In this document: one piece after another, positions 9,983-19,289 of the stretch | Numbering within the stretch: the first letter of the stretch is position 1 | How the letters are laid out: each line of letters begins with the position of its first letter | NCBI GenBank assembly: GCA_964577805.1 | Contig: CAZOAG010000002.1 | Coordinates: 165,440-229,439 of the forward strand | Direction: 5' to 3' | Source of the DNA: CAZPRW01 sp964577805 | Lineage (GTDB): Bacteria; Verrucomicrobiota; Verrucomicrobiia; Opitutales; JAIRKQ01 | Length of the DNA: 64,000 nt | Position numbers and translations under genes: made by a program | The notes under the pieces: model-generated | What the model saw: only the letters and a program-made list of their open reading frames with translations | Database searches by the model: none | Told to the model about the DNA's origin: nothing

Positions 9983-10732
9983 ATGAATGCACTTGACATT
10001 AACCATGTTACTTTAGAGGTGGCAGGTCGTGAAATATTGCATAATTTTTCGTTGAAAATTTCTTTTGGTGAAGTTCATGCTTTGGTCGGGAAGAATGGTG
10101 CTGGGAAAAGTTCATTGGCCAAATCTATTGCTGGATGTCCTGGATATAACATTCTTGATGGTGAAATAGTTTTTAATGGCAAAAACATTGTTGGGATGTC
10201 ATCGGATGAAATTTCTCGTGAAGGATTTTTTTTAGCATTTCAAAATCCTGTAGAAGTTCCAGGGGTTAGTGTGGCCAATTTTATTCGTGCAGCTTTGCAA
10301 GCAAGAATGGAACCAGGAAAATCGTTTAATGCGATCGAATTTTATAAACGTCTATATGAATATTTAGATATGTTGAACATGGATAGAAACTTTACTGGTC
10401 GTTCGTTGAATGATGGGTTTTCAGGCGGGGAAAAGAAGCGTTGTGAAGTGTTACAAATGTTAATGTTGCAACCGAGTTTTGTTGTTCTTGATGAGACAGA
10501 TAGTGGATTGGATATTGATGCATTAAAAATAGTGTCGCAAGCGATTAATTCTATGCGGAATGATACTTTTTCTGCACTTATTATAACACATTATAATAAA
10601 TTGTTGGAGTATATTCGCCCTGATAAAGTGCATGTTGTTTCTAATGGTATCATTGTTAAAAGCGGCGGTATTGAAATTATTGAACAACTGGAACGATCTG
10701 GGTATGATGGTTTTGACCATAATGATGCATAA
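9983..10732 (+). CDS. sufC: Fe-S cluster assembly ATPase SufC
   Basis: SufC is the ABC-type ATPase that energises the SufBCD scaffold during iron-sulfur cluster assembly. Walker A is GKNGAGKSS, the Q-loop lies in FLAFQNPVEVPG, the ABC signature is FSGGEKKRCEV, and Walker B is FVVLDETDSGLD, all typical of SufC. I choose the ATG at 9983 (MNALDINHVTLEV) because that is where family similarity begins; the frame is open further upstream from 9929. No clear ribosome-binding site is seen. Only three bases separate its stop from sufB. Confidence 0.96.
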   Translation: MNALDINHVTLEVAGREILHNFSLKISFGEVHALVGKNGAGKSSLAKSIAGCPGYNILDGEIVFNGKNIVGMSSDEISREGFFLAFQNPVEVPGVSVANFIRAALQARMEPGKSFNAIEFYKRLYEYLDMLNMDRNFTGRSLNDGFSGGEKKRCEVLQMLMLQPSFVVLDETDSGLDIDALKIVSQAINSMRNDTFSALIITHYNKLLEYIRPDKVHVVSNGIIVKSGGIEIIEQLERSGYDGFDHNDA

Positions 10733-10735
10733 ATT

Positions 10736-12136
10736 ATGAACGAAAACTTACATAAATCCGTAGACGATGCGAATTTTCGTTATGATGTAGATTATAAATA
10801 CGATGCCGGTGTCGGTTTAACCAGTGATACTGTAGATTACATTTCTGATGTAAAACATGATGCTGATTGGATACGATCTTTTCGCCATGATGCATTAAGA
10901 CAATTTCATAAAATATCGTTGCCATCATGGGCGATGACAGATGATATAGCATCATTAGATTATAGTAATATTCGATATTATTTGGCAAATGATCAATTGC
11001 CAAAGACGGATTGGGATAGTGTTCCAGATAGTGTAAAAGAGACATTTGAGCGTCTTGGTGTTCCTGAAAAAGAACGTAAATTTTTAGCAGGTGTTGAGGC
11101 GCAATTTGACAGCGAAGCAGCGTATTCTCGCATGCAAGAATCTATAGGAAAGCAGGGTGTAATCTTTGTTAATTCCACTGATGGTCTAAATAAATACGGT
11201 GATATTTTTCGAAAATATTTTTCTACTGTCGTTCCAGTAAATGATAATAAATTTAGTGCATTAAACAGTGCAGTGTTTAGTGGTGGTAGCTTTATTTACG
11301 TTCCAAAAGGTGTAAAAGTAAAACAACCATTGCAGGCATATTTCAGAATAAATGCAGAAAATTTTGGACAATTTGAGCGTACATTGATTGTAGCTGATGA
11401 GGGAGCAGAGGTGACATATTTGGAAGGATGTACAGCTCCGAAGTTTGAAACATCGACATTGCATGCAGCCGTTGTTGAAATTATCGCATTAAAGAATGCA
11501 AAAATACAGTATGTTACTGTGCAAAATTGGTCGAATAATGTATATAATTTGGTTACTAAACGCGGCATGGCCTATGAAAATGCTGAAATAAAATGGATTG
11601 ATTGCAATATTGGGTCCAAATGTACGATGAAATATCCTGCGATTTATTTGATGGGAGAATATTCGCGTGGGGAAGTATTATCTATTGCTGTAGCATCTGA
11701 TGGTCAGGTCCAGGATACAGGTGGAAAAATGGTCCATATGGCGAATAATACGACATCGAATATTGTGTCGAAATCTGTCTCGTTTGGAGGAGGCATGGCA
11801 TCTTATCGTGGACTGGTTCATGTTGCTGATGGTTTGACAGGGTGTAAAAATAAAACATGTTGCGATGCATTGTTGATTAATAATAATAGTAAAACATCGA
11901 CATTTCCGAAAATTAATGTAACTGGCCAAAAAAACGTTGTTGAGCATGAAGCGAGCGTGTCGAAAATCAATGATGAACAGATTTTTTATATGCAACAACG
12001 TGGTATTCAAAGGAATCATGCAATCAGTCTCAGTGTAAATGGGTTTATAAACGATCTTGTTCGTGAATTCCCAATGGAATATAGTGTAGAGATGAAACGA
12101 TTGATTGAAATGCAGACAGAGAATGCTGTAGGCTGA
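10736..12136 (+). CDS. sufB: Fe-S cluster assembly scaffold SufB
   Basis: SufB is the scaffold on which Fe-S clusters form, working with SufC and normally SufD. The 466-residue length is right. Recognisable stretches are GVIFVNSTDGL, FIYVPKGVKVKQPLQ, EGCTAPKF, the beta-helix segment GEVLSIAVASDGQVQDTGGKM and the conserved EHEASVSKI near the C-terminus. Cys residues in GCKNKTCCDALL lie near the region of the catalytic Cys of the family. The following DNA contains no sufD, sufS or sufU, which is unusual; those may lie elsewhere or SufB may act as a homodimer. The next feature is a decayed beta-barrel gene. Confidence 0.97.
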   Translation: MNENLHKSVDDANFRYDVDYKYDAGVGLTSDTVDYISDVKHDADWIRSFRHDALRQFHKISLPSWAMTDDIASLDYSNIRYYLANDQLPKTDWDSVPDSVKETFERLGVPEKERKFLAGVEAQFDSEAAYSRMQESIGKQGVIFVNSTDGLNKYGDIFRKYFSTVVPVNDNKFSALNSAVFSGGSFIYVPKGVKVKQPLQAYFRINAENFGQFERTLIVADEGAEVTYLEGCTAPKFETSTLHAAVVEIIALKNAKIQYVTVQNWSNNVYNLVTKRGMAYENAEIKWIDCNIGSKCTMKYPAIYLMGEYSRGEVLSIAVASDGQVQDTGGKMVHMANNTTSNIVSKSVSFGGGMASYRGLVHVADGLTGCKNKTCCDALLINNNSKTSTFPKINVTGQKNVVEHEASVSKINDEQIFYMQQRGIQRNHAISLSVNGFINDLVREFPMEYSVEMKRLIEMQTENAVG

Positions 12137-12253
12137 AAAATTTTCTAGTTTGCTTTTTTAGATTCGAGTCACGTTTCAATCCAGCTGTTTGATCTTTGCA
12201 AGGATATTGCGATAAAATTTTATGCCGCAAGAACTATTGCAACAAGCAATTAA

Positions 12254-12281
12254 TTGACAGTTTGTTTGCGCTTTGTAAACT
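12254..12281 (+). promoter_or_regulatory. sigma70-type promoter for the beta-barrel pseudogene
   Basis: TTGACA (12254-12259) and TAAACT (12276-12281) are separated by 16 bases, the same spacing as in the rRNA promoters of this window. The ATG at 12295 follows 13 bases after the -10 element. The promoter looks intact although the gene it would serve is broken. Confidence 0.55.
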
Positions 12282-12294
12282 ATAACAACGCGCT

Positions 12295-13383
12295 ATGTTT
12301 ACATTAAAAGCAAAAAAATAAATAAGGCATCGGGTGCAGACTAGTTCTAGCTTTTGTTTTTGTGTTAACAGTAGCATTTAATCTCGAACTTGGAGCGTTT
12401 CATACCGATTGCTACCAAAGATTAGAGTCGATGAATCAACTTCTGAATGTCAATGATAATATTATAAATCGGCAGTATCGTACAGAAAGACAATTTACCA
12501 AATCTGATGTTGTTGATACGAAAGACAATTGCGTGTTTGCCATTTTTAACGGCTGGTATCATAAATTTGATAAAGGTACGGACGAAATATGCGACAAATC
12601 AAATAATCTTGGTTTTCTTCTTGGGTATGAAAAATCTTGCAATGAAAATCTCACATTAGGTACATTTGCTGGTTATATCAATACTTATTATAAGCAAGAT
12701 GGAACGTGTCACTATGTGACAAATGACGGAGTCAGTGGATTTGGAAATATTATGCAAAACGATGGTAATGTGTGCGGTATAATATTTGGTGTGTTCAGTC
12801 ATTTTATGAAAGATTCGCTCCTTGTATCTGGCGTATTGAGTGGTAGTAGGTCTGATTATGACCCTAACGAATCTTGTGGAGGCGATCCGTTAGTTAGCAA
12901 CAGAAAAGGTTATTCTGTCGGTGGAACTGTTAATGTTTGTTATGATTTTGTAAGGAAGGCTTTGCTTTTGGCCCGTTGGTTGCAATATCATATTTTTATA
13001 TTGAGCAAGATGGATATTTGTCTAAATGTAGCAGCGGGGGTTTTTACTTTGTGATTAAAAAACAAACTGGCAAAACGCTGATTGGAGAAGTTGGTTTGTA
13101 TGGAACATTTGCTTGTTGCGCAAAAGCGATTCCTGTCACAATACATAGTTCAGTGACATTTTCTGGAAAAATTAAAAAACCAGACGCTTGTACTGTAGTT
13201 AAAGGACTAGAAATGCCGTGTAAGATGTATGTCACACATGAGCCAAGTTCATACATCAATGTTAGACTAGGTGTGACATCTGCTGTGTCGGAATCTATTG
13301 ATCTTAATGCTGATGTTAAGGCTTCATTTGCAAATGATTATTACGAAATCATGGGTGCAGTTTGCATGAGCAACAATTTCTAA
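12295..13383 (+). pseudogene. frameshifted outer-membrane beta-barrel (autotransporter-like) protein
   Basis: Two overlapping reading frames together form one autotransporter-like beta-domain. The first (frame of 12362, to about 12965) contains GFLLGYEKSCNENLTLGTFAGYINTYY and further strands. The second (to 13383) contains GFAFGPLVAISYFYIEQDGY, where the conserved F-G-P strand is restored, and ends in Phe as outer-membrane barrels do. Moving between them needs a net loss of one base between about 12940 and 12970. Upstream, ATG 12295 opens MFTLKAKK and stops, while a hydrophobic signal-like stretch LVLAFVFVLTVAF lies in another frame, so the signal peptide region is probably also shifted. No long passenger domain is present. 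Sequencing error is an alternative to decay. Confidence 0.7.
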
Positions 13384-13741
13384 TAAATCGTAATTTTTAA
13401 ACGTTCTTGATGGGGCGTTAGCAATAATGTCCATCTTTTGTTTGAGTGTAATGAAGAATTTAAAAGCCAGTCAGCGTGTGCGGAAAGATAGTTGCATATA
13501 AATATTTACATGCAGATCATGTGATAATTGTCTCATGCCTGATCTCATGTTTTTGAGCAATTTAGCAAAGAATAAAATTTAAGAATTTATTATTTAGCAC
13601 GAAGTAAATTTGTTGCGACGTGTCTTATTTTTGTTTTTATTTGAAAATGACAACTACTTCCGCAGAAATAAATCAACAAAGATGCAAAAACCTGTGCACA
13701 GATATAAAAATTAAATAGATGTGTCGTCGACCGGATTGTCT
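13384..13741. other. intergenic stretch without recognisable gene
   Basis: This 358-base AT-rich gap separates the barrel pseudogene from the convergent fabF. I see no RNA gene or clear terminator. The only ATG-started ORF noted is about 23 codons long and not convincing. Confidence 0.5.
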
Positions 13742-15013
13742 CTATGCAACAAATTTCTTGAACATAATCGCTGCATTTTGGCCACCAAAGCCCATATTTT
13801 CACTGATCGCAAATTTTACATCAGCTTTGATATGCTCATTCGGTGTATAATTCAGGTCGCAATCTGGGTCTGGATTGTGATAATTTATTGTTGGAGGAAC
13901 AATACCAGTTGCGATTGTTTTCGCGCAAACAGCTGCTTCGATCGCACCAGCTGCTCCCAATAAATGACCAGTAGCACCTTTAGTAGAACTTATATGTAAT
14001 TTGTATGCATGGTCGCCAAACACATATTTTATTGCTGCGGTTTCTGCACGGTCATTATATACAGTCGATGTTCCATGTGCATTAATATAATCAATTTTAT
14101 CCGGCGATACACCCGTTTCATTGAGCAATTCTTTATAGCACCTGATTAATCCATCGCCATCTTGGCATGGAGCGGTTATATGATATGCATCGCATGTTGC
14201 AGAATATCCTATGATTTCGCAATAAATCTTGGCACTACGTGCCATGGCATGATCCAGTGTTTCAAGGACTAGAATGCCAGCACCATCCCCCATAACGAAA
14301 CCATCGCGTGTAGCATCGAATGGTCGACTGGCGGTTTCTGGAGTGTCATTATATGATGTCGACATAGCACGCATGGAACAAAATCCAGCAAAGCTAAGTG
14401 GTGTTACAGCTGCTTCACTACCACCAGCAAACATCATATCAGCTTTCCCTAGTTTAAGTAAATTGAATGCTTCTCCTATAGAATGTGATCCAGTCGCACA
14501 AGCACTGATTGCTCCGAAATTCGGACCCTTCAATCCTAATTCAATCGCAACAAATCCAGAAGCAATGTTCGCTATCAGTGATGGAATCATGAATGGCGAT
14601 ACATAACGATGGCCTTTCGTGTGAAACGCTAATGTTTGTTCATGTATCGTCGACATTCCGCCAATTCCAGACCCAATAATCACACCAATTCGTGGATTGT
14701 TTCTAATGTCGGTATCTAGACCGGCATCATCATTGGCAAGTTTAGCTGCTGCAACCGCATATAACGCATATTTATCATTGCGTTTGGCACTTTTATTGTC
14801 AGTAAAATCAGTTGCTTTAAAATCTTTTACTTCACCAGCGACACGACAGGAATATCCTTCAGAATCAAATGATGTGACGCCAGTTATTCCACTTTCTCCG
14901 GCAACGAGATGTTTCCATGTTTTTTCTACGCCGACTCCAAGTGGTGTAACGAGACCAATTCCCGTAACTACCACACGGTTGCCATATTGATTCATTTCTC
15001 GTGCCGTCGTCAT
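13742..15013 (-). CDS. fabF: beta-ketoacyl-ACP synthase II
   Basis: FabF condenses malonyl-ACP with the growing acyl-ACP in fatty acid elongation. The Cys-His-His triad is Cys172 in SACATGSHSIG, His313 in NAHGTSTVYND and His350 in STKGATGHLLGAAG. The N-terminus begins with the strand VVVTGIGLVTPLG at about 14-26. An internal Met7 is an alternative start. It is the last gene of the minus-strand fabG-acpP-fabF order. fabH and plsX are 43 kb away, so fatty acid genes are split into two clusters. Confidence 0.98.
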   Translation of the reverse strand: MTTAREMNQYGNRVVVTGIGLVTPLGVGVEKTWKHLVAGESGITGVTSFDSEGYSCRVAGEVKDFKATDFTDNKSAKRNDKYALYAVAAAKLANDDAGLDTDIRNNPRIGVIIGSGIGGMSTIHEQTLAFHTKGHRYVSPFMIPSLIANIASGFVAIELGLKGPNFGAISACATGSHSIGEAFNLLKLGKADMMFAGGSEAAVTPLSFAGFCSMRAMSTSYNDTPETASRPFDATRDGFVMGDGAGILVLETLDHAMARSAKIYCEIIGYSATCDAYHITAPCQDGDGLIRCYKELLNETGVSPDKIDYINAHGTSTVYNDRAETAAIKYVFGDHAYKLHISSTKGATGHLLGAAGAIEAAVCAKTIATGIVPPTINYHNPDPDCDLNYTPNEHIKADVKFAISENMGFGGQNAAIMFKKFVA

Positions 15014-15050
15014 GATAATATAATTTGGAAGTGGAATTTGCTAGAATATA

Positions 15051-15311
15051 TTATTCTTCAGCAATTTTTTTATTAATGAAATCGATGACATCCTTTACTG
15101 TGCGCATTTTCTCTGCTTCAGCCTCCGGAATTTCTCCCTTGATTTCATCTTTGAATTCTTCTTCAAATGCCATTACCAATTCAACGGTATCCAATGAATC
15201 AGCCCCCAAATCATCCAAGAAGGATGCCTCAGGAGTTACTTGTTCTGCATTGACATCAAGTTGGTCGATAATGATTTTTTTTACTCTTTCTTCTATGTTA
15301 GTGTTTGCCAT
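15051..15311 (-). CDS. acpP: acyl carrier protein
   Basis: ACP carries acyl chains on a phosphopantetheine arm. The modified residue is Ser39 in GADSLDTVEL, and the protein is acidic with the usual four-helix pattern. I choose the start at MANTNIEERV, 86 residues, because upstream residues in the open frame (a TTG start at 15335) are basic and unlike ACP. It sits between fabG and fabF and supplies the carrier for both. Confidence 0.97.
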   Translation of the reverse strand: MANTNIEERVKKIIIDQLDVNAEQVTPEASFLDDLGADSLDTVELVMAFEEEFKDEIKGEIPEAEAEKMRTVKDVIDFINKKIAEE

Positions 15312-15365
15312 AAAATCTATCTTTTTCCGCATCAAAACAAAGCTTCATTTGTATGCAAGTCTTTT

Positions 15366-16115
15366 TTACATGGCCATCCCGCCATCGACATTCAGTACAT
15401 GCCCTGTAATATATCTTGCATCATCGGAACATAAAAATTGTACAGCAGATGCCACATCATTTGGTGTTCCTAGTGATTTCATTGGTACTGTTTTCTTAAT
15501 ATCATCGATTATATTTTCTTTCAATGTATTTGTCATGTCAGTTTGAATAAATCCTGGAGCGATCGCATTGACTGTAATATTTCTTGATGCAACTTCACGA
15601 GCGATCGATTTTGTCATTCCGATCAGTCCTGCTTTGGCAGCAGCATAATTCGCTTGTCCAAAATTCCCTACAATCCCAACAACAGATGCCATATTGATGA
15701 TTCTGCCCCAGCGTTGTTTTATCATGGGATGCAATAAATTTTTTATCCAAAAAAAACTACTACTTAAATTTGTTGTTATGACATCATTCCAGTCATCTGT
15801 TGACATTCGCAATAATACATTGTCTTTTGTGATACCAGCATTGTTGACCAATATATCGACAGTTTTATGGTCGGATAATATTTGTTTGCATGCTGATATT
15901 ACTTGTTCTTCTTTAGAAACATCGACAGCAATATATTCCGAAGAATATCCATGTTGTTGGAGTTCATTGGATAATGTTCCACAACTATTTTCAGAACGGC
16001 TAATGCAAATGATATGATGACCGTCTTCTGCCAATTTATATGCTATTGCACGGCCAATTCCACGGCCAGCACCAGTTATTACACATACACGACGATCAGA
16101 TGTTTCTGTTTGCAT
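15366..16115 (-). CDS. fabG: 3-oxoacyl-ACP reductase
   Basis: FabG reduces 3-ketoacyl-ACP with NADPH. It is a 249-residue short-chain dehydrogenase with TGAGRGIGRA (about 14-23), NNAG (about 91-94), catalytic Ser144, Tyr157 and Lys161 in the YAAAK motif, and the C-terminal GHVLNVDGGMAM typical of FabG. It is the first gene of the fabG-acpP-fabF run, divergent from the ftsQ-like gene; the 106-base gap must hold both promoters. Confidence 0.97.
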   Translation of the reverse strand: MQTETSDRRVCVITGAGRGIGRAIAYKLAEDGHHIICISRSENSCGTLSNELQQHGYSSEYIAVDVSKEEQVISACKQILSDHKTVDILVNNAGITKDNVLLRMSTDDWNDVITTNLSSSFFWIKNLLHPMIKQRWGRIINMASVVGIVGNFGQANYAAAKAGLIGMTKSIAREVASRNITVNAIAPGFIQTDMTNTLKENIIDDIKKTVPMKSLGTPNDVASAVQFLCSDDARYITGHVLNVDGGMAM

Positions 16116-16221
16116 GTCGCAATTGAGTATAATCTGTCACGAATTAGTCAATTCATGATTTAACTTGAAAAAAATAATAAGATTATGTAATCAATCTGTT
16201 CAAATCGAAATATTATAATCA

Positions 16222-17043
16222 ATGAGCAGGAAGTCAAAATACAAACGATGTTTCAAGATAGTCATTGTTTTGATCGTTTGCATTGCTTGTTCGTTTGCAA
16301 TATATGCGTTGAGCAGCGCTGATTTTAATATTGGGAATAAGTTTTCTACAAGCAGTAGGAATGAGCTAAAAAAAATACTATTTTCAACTAATGGGAGAAT
16401 TACTTCAGATTGGTTGGTTCATAGTTTATCAATAAAAAAGCATGTTGATTTGTTTAAATTGAATATAGTTGATATTCAAAAAAAGCTTGAACAGGTTCCT
16501 CAAATTCGAAGGGCGTGTATAGAAAAACGATATCCTGATACATTATTTATAAAAATAGAAGAACGGCAGCCAATACTGAAGGTGCTTGCAAGCAGCGATG
16601 GCAAACAGGAGTTATTTTTGATCGATCGTTTAGATGGCCATTTTTTTCGTCCTGTATGTTTCGACATTAGTGAATATGATACTATCATGCCGGTTGATGT
16701 AACACTGAAAAAAAGTGGTATGAGTAAATTCCCATTTTTGCCAATAAAAGGAATCAATTTAATTTGCGATTTGTTGACAGTATTGCGTGAAGAATATCCT
16801 GATATTTTAAAAAACATTAAATATATTGATCTCCGAAATTACGATTCGCGACAGGGTGCTGTGTGGTCAAGGATTGTATTGCGAATGAAGAATGGAGTAT
16901 CTATAGTAATGAGTCCACATGAGTCTAATATGCAATTGTTGAGGATAGAGTTTTTATTGAAAGAGAAATTTGCAAATAATCTATCGCGTATAAAAAAAAT
17001 CGATGTGTCGGCAGTTAATGATGTTTTGGTTGAGTACAAATGA
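16222..17043 (+). CDS. ftsQ: FtsQ/DivIB-like cell division protein
   Basis: The 273-residue protein has a short basic cytoplasmic N-terminus, one membrane helix (about 12-31) and an extracytoplasmic body. A POTRA-like segment at about 45-125 contains IQKKLEQVPQIRRACIEKRYP followed by TLFIKIEERQP, the pattern of FtsQ. FtsQ links early and late divisome proteins at the septum. Unusually it is not beside ftsA, ftsZ or mur genes; its neighbours are fatty acid genes and an MCE protein. Assignment rests on architecture and the POTRA pattern, so some other POTRA protein remains possible. Confidence 0.72.
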   Translation: MSRKSKYKRCFKIVIVLIVCIACSFAIYALSSADFNIGNKFSTSSRNELKKILFSTNGRITSDWLVHSLSIKKHVDLFKLNIVDIQKKLEQVPQIRRACIEKRYPDTLFIKIEERQPILKVLASSDGKQELFLIDRLDGHFFRPVCFDISEYDTIMPVDVTLKKSGMSKFPFLPIKGINLICDLLTVLREEYPDILKNIKYIDLRNYDSRQGAVWSRIVLRMKNGVSIVMSPHESNMQLLRIEFLLKEKFANNLSRIKKIDVSAVNDVLVEYK

Positions 17044-17145
17044 TTGTGCTGAGCTAATTTTAGTTATCGATATGGTGCCGTTTTAGAAAAAATTCTGGTA
17101 TTTTTGTTGTTATTTATTTGGATTTTGCATCCAAAGAGGTTGATA

Positions 17146-17946
17146 GTGGCACGTAAAGCAAATACAATGTTAATCGGTTCTTTTGTTGGTCTTGGGTTGT
17201 TGTTGTTAATAGTGGCAGTATTGTTGTTTTCGAAGGGAAATATTTTTGCTAAAAAAATAAAGTTTTATGCATTTTTTGATGCTTCGCTAAATGGATTAGA
17301 CGTTGGTGCTCCAGTAAAATTTAAGGGTGTTCGTGTTGGGACAGTTGAGTCAATAGAGATCATATATGATGATGATACTGATGAAGCTAGTGCCGCTGTT
17401 TTATTCAGCATTGATGCAAATTTATTTCAAACAGTACGCGGTAATCGAATACGTGTTGATGACTATGAACTGTTTTATCATGAGCAAATCAGTCGAGGAT
17501 TAGCAGCAAAATTGTCGATGGAAAGTATTGTTACTGGAAAATTATATGTTGGATTGGATTATGAAAAAAATAATCAAGTACGACATGTTCAGGAAATTGC
17601 TATACGTCAATTGAGGCAAATGCCAACGGTCACTAATAGCTTGGATGAATTTAAAGAGAGTTTCGATGCCGTTATGAAACGGTTATCGCGAGTAGAATTT
17701 GAAAAAATTTCAAAAAAAATCATATCCGTATTGGATAATGTAAATAAAAAGATTGATAGTGTCGATTTTTCATCAATCAATGATGCGATGAGTGCAATTT
17801 CTGATGTTCTTGCATTTGATTCTGACACACGGCAGTCATTAGATAATTGCTTGCGGCAATGTGTTAAGACATTGCGGTCATTACGTGTGTTGCTTGATTA
17901 TATTGAACGTAATCCGAATGCATTGGTAGCAGGAAAGGCATTATGA
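17146..17946 (+). CDS. MCE-domain lipid-transport protein (MlaD/PqiB type)
   Basis: The 266-residue protein has one N-terminal membrane helix (about 8-28) and an MCE domain at about 38-125 with LNGLDVGAPVKFKGVRVGTV. A helical C-terminal region follows. MCE proteins form periplasmic hexameric rings that move phospholipids between membranes. I choose the GTG at 17146 (MARKANTMLIG) because an AGAGG Shine-Dalgarno sequence lies at 17135-17139. The following auxiliary lipoprotein gene overlaps by 4 bases. The permease (MlaE) and ATPase (MlaF) usually found next to it are absent here. Confidence 0.88.
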   Translation: MARKANTMLIGSFVGLGLLLLIVAVLLFSKGNIFAKKIKFYAFFDASLNGLDVGAPVKFKGVRVGTVESIEIIYDDDTDEASAAVLFSIDANLFQTVRGNRIRVDDYELFYHEQISRGLAAKLSMESIVTGKLYVGLDYEKNNQVRHVQEIAIRQLRQMPTVTNSLDEFKESFDAVMKRLSRVEFEKISKKIISVLDNVNKKIDSVDFSSINDAMSAISDVLAFDSDTRQSLDNCLRQCVKTLRSLRVLLDYIERNPNALVAGKAL

Positions 17947-18572
17947 AAAATTTAAAATTATTTTTAGTGGTATGTGCAGCGTTAATGATAAGTGGATGTA
18001 CTATGTTTCAGCCTCAAAAGGACACAGCAGTTTTTTATTCAATTGGAATACATTCTGGTTGTGATCAGGAGGTTGCAGAAGTTACTAATAAACCAATTGC
18101 TTGTATAAATTTATTGGTTGAAGAGATTCCGTCATATGCGGATTGTCCATTTATCGTAACAAAGGGGCATGGCCAAAATATTATTTTTGATCAAAATGCT
18201 AGGTGGGCATCTTCGTTTGAAGATGAATGTTATGATTTCGTAAAAGATTATTTGTCACGCACGTTGTCAGATTCTGTAATGGTAGTTTCTGACATCCATG
18301 CTGATGGCAATATGGTGACATGCCATTATAGGTTATCTATTAGTTTCGATGATTTTATATATTTACGGGATGAAGGACGTATCGTGCTTCGTTGCGATTG
18401 GTCGCTATATGATTATATACGAAAATCTTCTGTCATTACACATCGTAGCATGATATCTGTACCTGTAGATTCGCAAGATTATGCTATCATAGCAGCCGGT
18501 ATGAGAAAGGCATTGGAGTTGTTGGTAAACGATATCGTTGCAAAATCTAAAGATATGATTGTTGGTAATTGA
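17943..18572 (+). CDS. ABC-type transport auxiliary lipoprotein (PqiC/YmbA-like)
   Basis: The 209-residue protein begins with a lipoprotein signal peptide whose lipobox is ISGC, giving lipidated Cys19. The body has the layout of the ABC-transport auxiliary lipoprotein family (DUF330/PqiC), including a segment on cell-surface-exposed beta strands and a C-terminal helix. Such lipoproteins partner MCE proteins at the outer membrane. The 4-base ATGA overlap with the MCE gene strongly supports this pairing. The family match is by pattern and context, so slightly less sure than the lipoprotein call. Confidence 0.75.
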   Translation: MKNLKLFLVVCAALMISGCTMFQPQKDTAVFYSIGIHSGCDQEVAEVTNKPIACINLLVEEIPSYADCPFIVTKGHGQNIIFDQNARWASSFEDECYDFVKDYLSRTLSDSVMVVSDIHADGNMVTCHYRLSISFDDFIYLRDEGRIVLRCDWSLYDYIRKSSVITHRSMISVPVDSQDYAIIAAGMRKALELLVNDIVAKSKDMIVGN

Positions 18573-18767
18573 ACGATATATTAGCGATTGTTGCTTTCTT
18601 TAGATGTTGGATGCCGCTTGTCAAAGATTAGAAGCGACGTTCGTATTAGAATGGTCGGTCAATATGATGGCGGTTTAACAGTCGCAGTACTGTAGATTTG
18701 TGAATGACTATTTTTCGCTAATGAAAAACTATTGAAAATATATCCGGTTTCAATTTATCATTGGGTC

Positions 18768-19250
18768 GTGAAAAATTTGCATGCGTATTGGAGAATGGAT
18801 TATGTTGAAGTTCCACAGGATAAGAAAACAGCAGATAAGGATCCATTTTTATCAGTTCCATTCGACGATGATGAAAATTCCTTGTTGATTTTTAGGAGTG
18901 ATTTTTGTTTTGCCATGTTGAATAAGTTTCCGTACAATGCCGGTCATGCGATGGTTTTGCCGTATCGGCAAGTGAATGATATTCAATTATTATCATCGAA
19001 TGAACATGATGATTTGTGGAAATCTATTGTGAAGATGCAAAAAATTTTGATAGATGCATTGCATCCTGATGGATTCAATATTGGGTTTAATATTGGGTCA
19101 TCTGCTGGTGCAGGAATTGCTAGTCATTTGCACTGTCATATTGTTCCACGATGGAATGGAGATACTAATTTCATGCCAGTAATCGCTGATACGAAAGTAT
19201 TGCCACAGGCTTTGCAAAAAATGGTTGCTCGTTTGCGCACTTTCGTTTAA
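18768..19250 (+). CDS. HIT-family nucleotide hydrolase/phosphorylase
   Basis: The protein carries the histidine triad HLHCHIVPRW near its C-terminus and the N-terminal NLHAYWRMDYV motif typical of the Ap4A phosphorylase-like bacterial HIT subfamily. It should cleave dinucleoside polyphosphates or nucleoside phosphoramidates. The start is uncertain: I place it at GTG 18768, just before NLHAYWRMDYV; the frame is open to TTG 18732. No Shine-Dalgarno sequence decides between them. The preceding gap 18573-18767 shows no gene. Confidence 0.88.
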   Translation: MKNLHAYWRMDYVEVPQDKKTADKDPFLSVPFDDDENSLLIFRSDFCFAMLNKFPYNAGHAMVLPYRQVNDIQLLSSNEHDDLWKSIVKMQKILIDALHPDGFNIGFNIGSSAGAGIASHLHCHIVPRWNGDTNFMPVIADTKVLPQALQKMVARLRTFV

Positions 19251-19289
19251 GTGATCTGGTACTGTTTGTTTTTGTAAAAAAGTTTTTTC

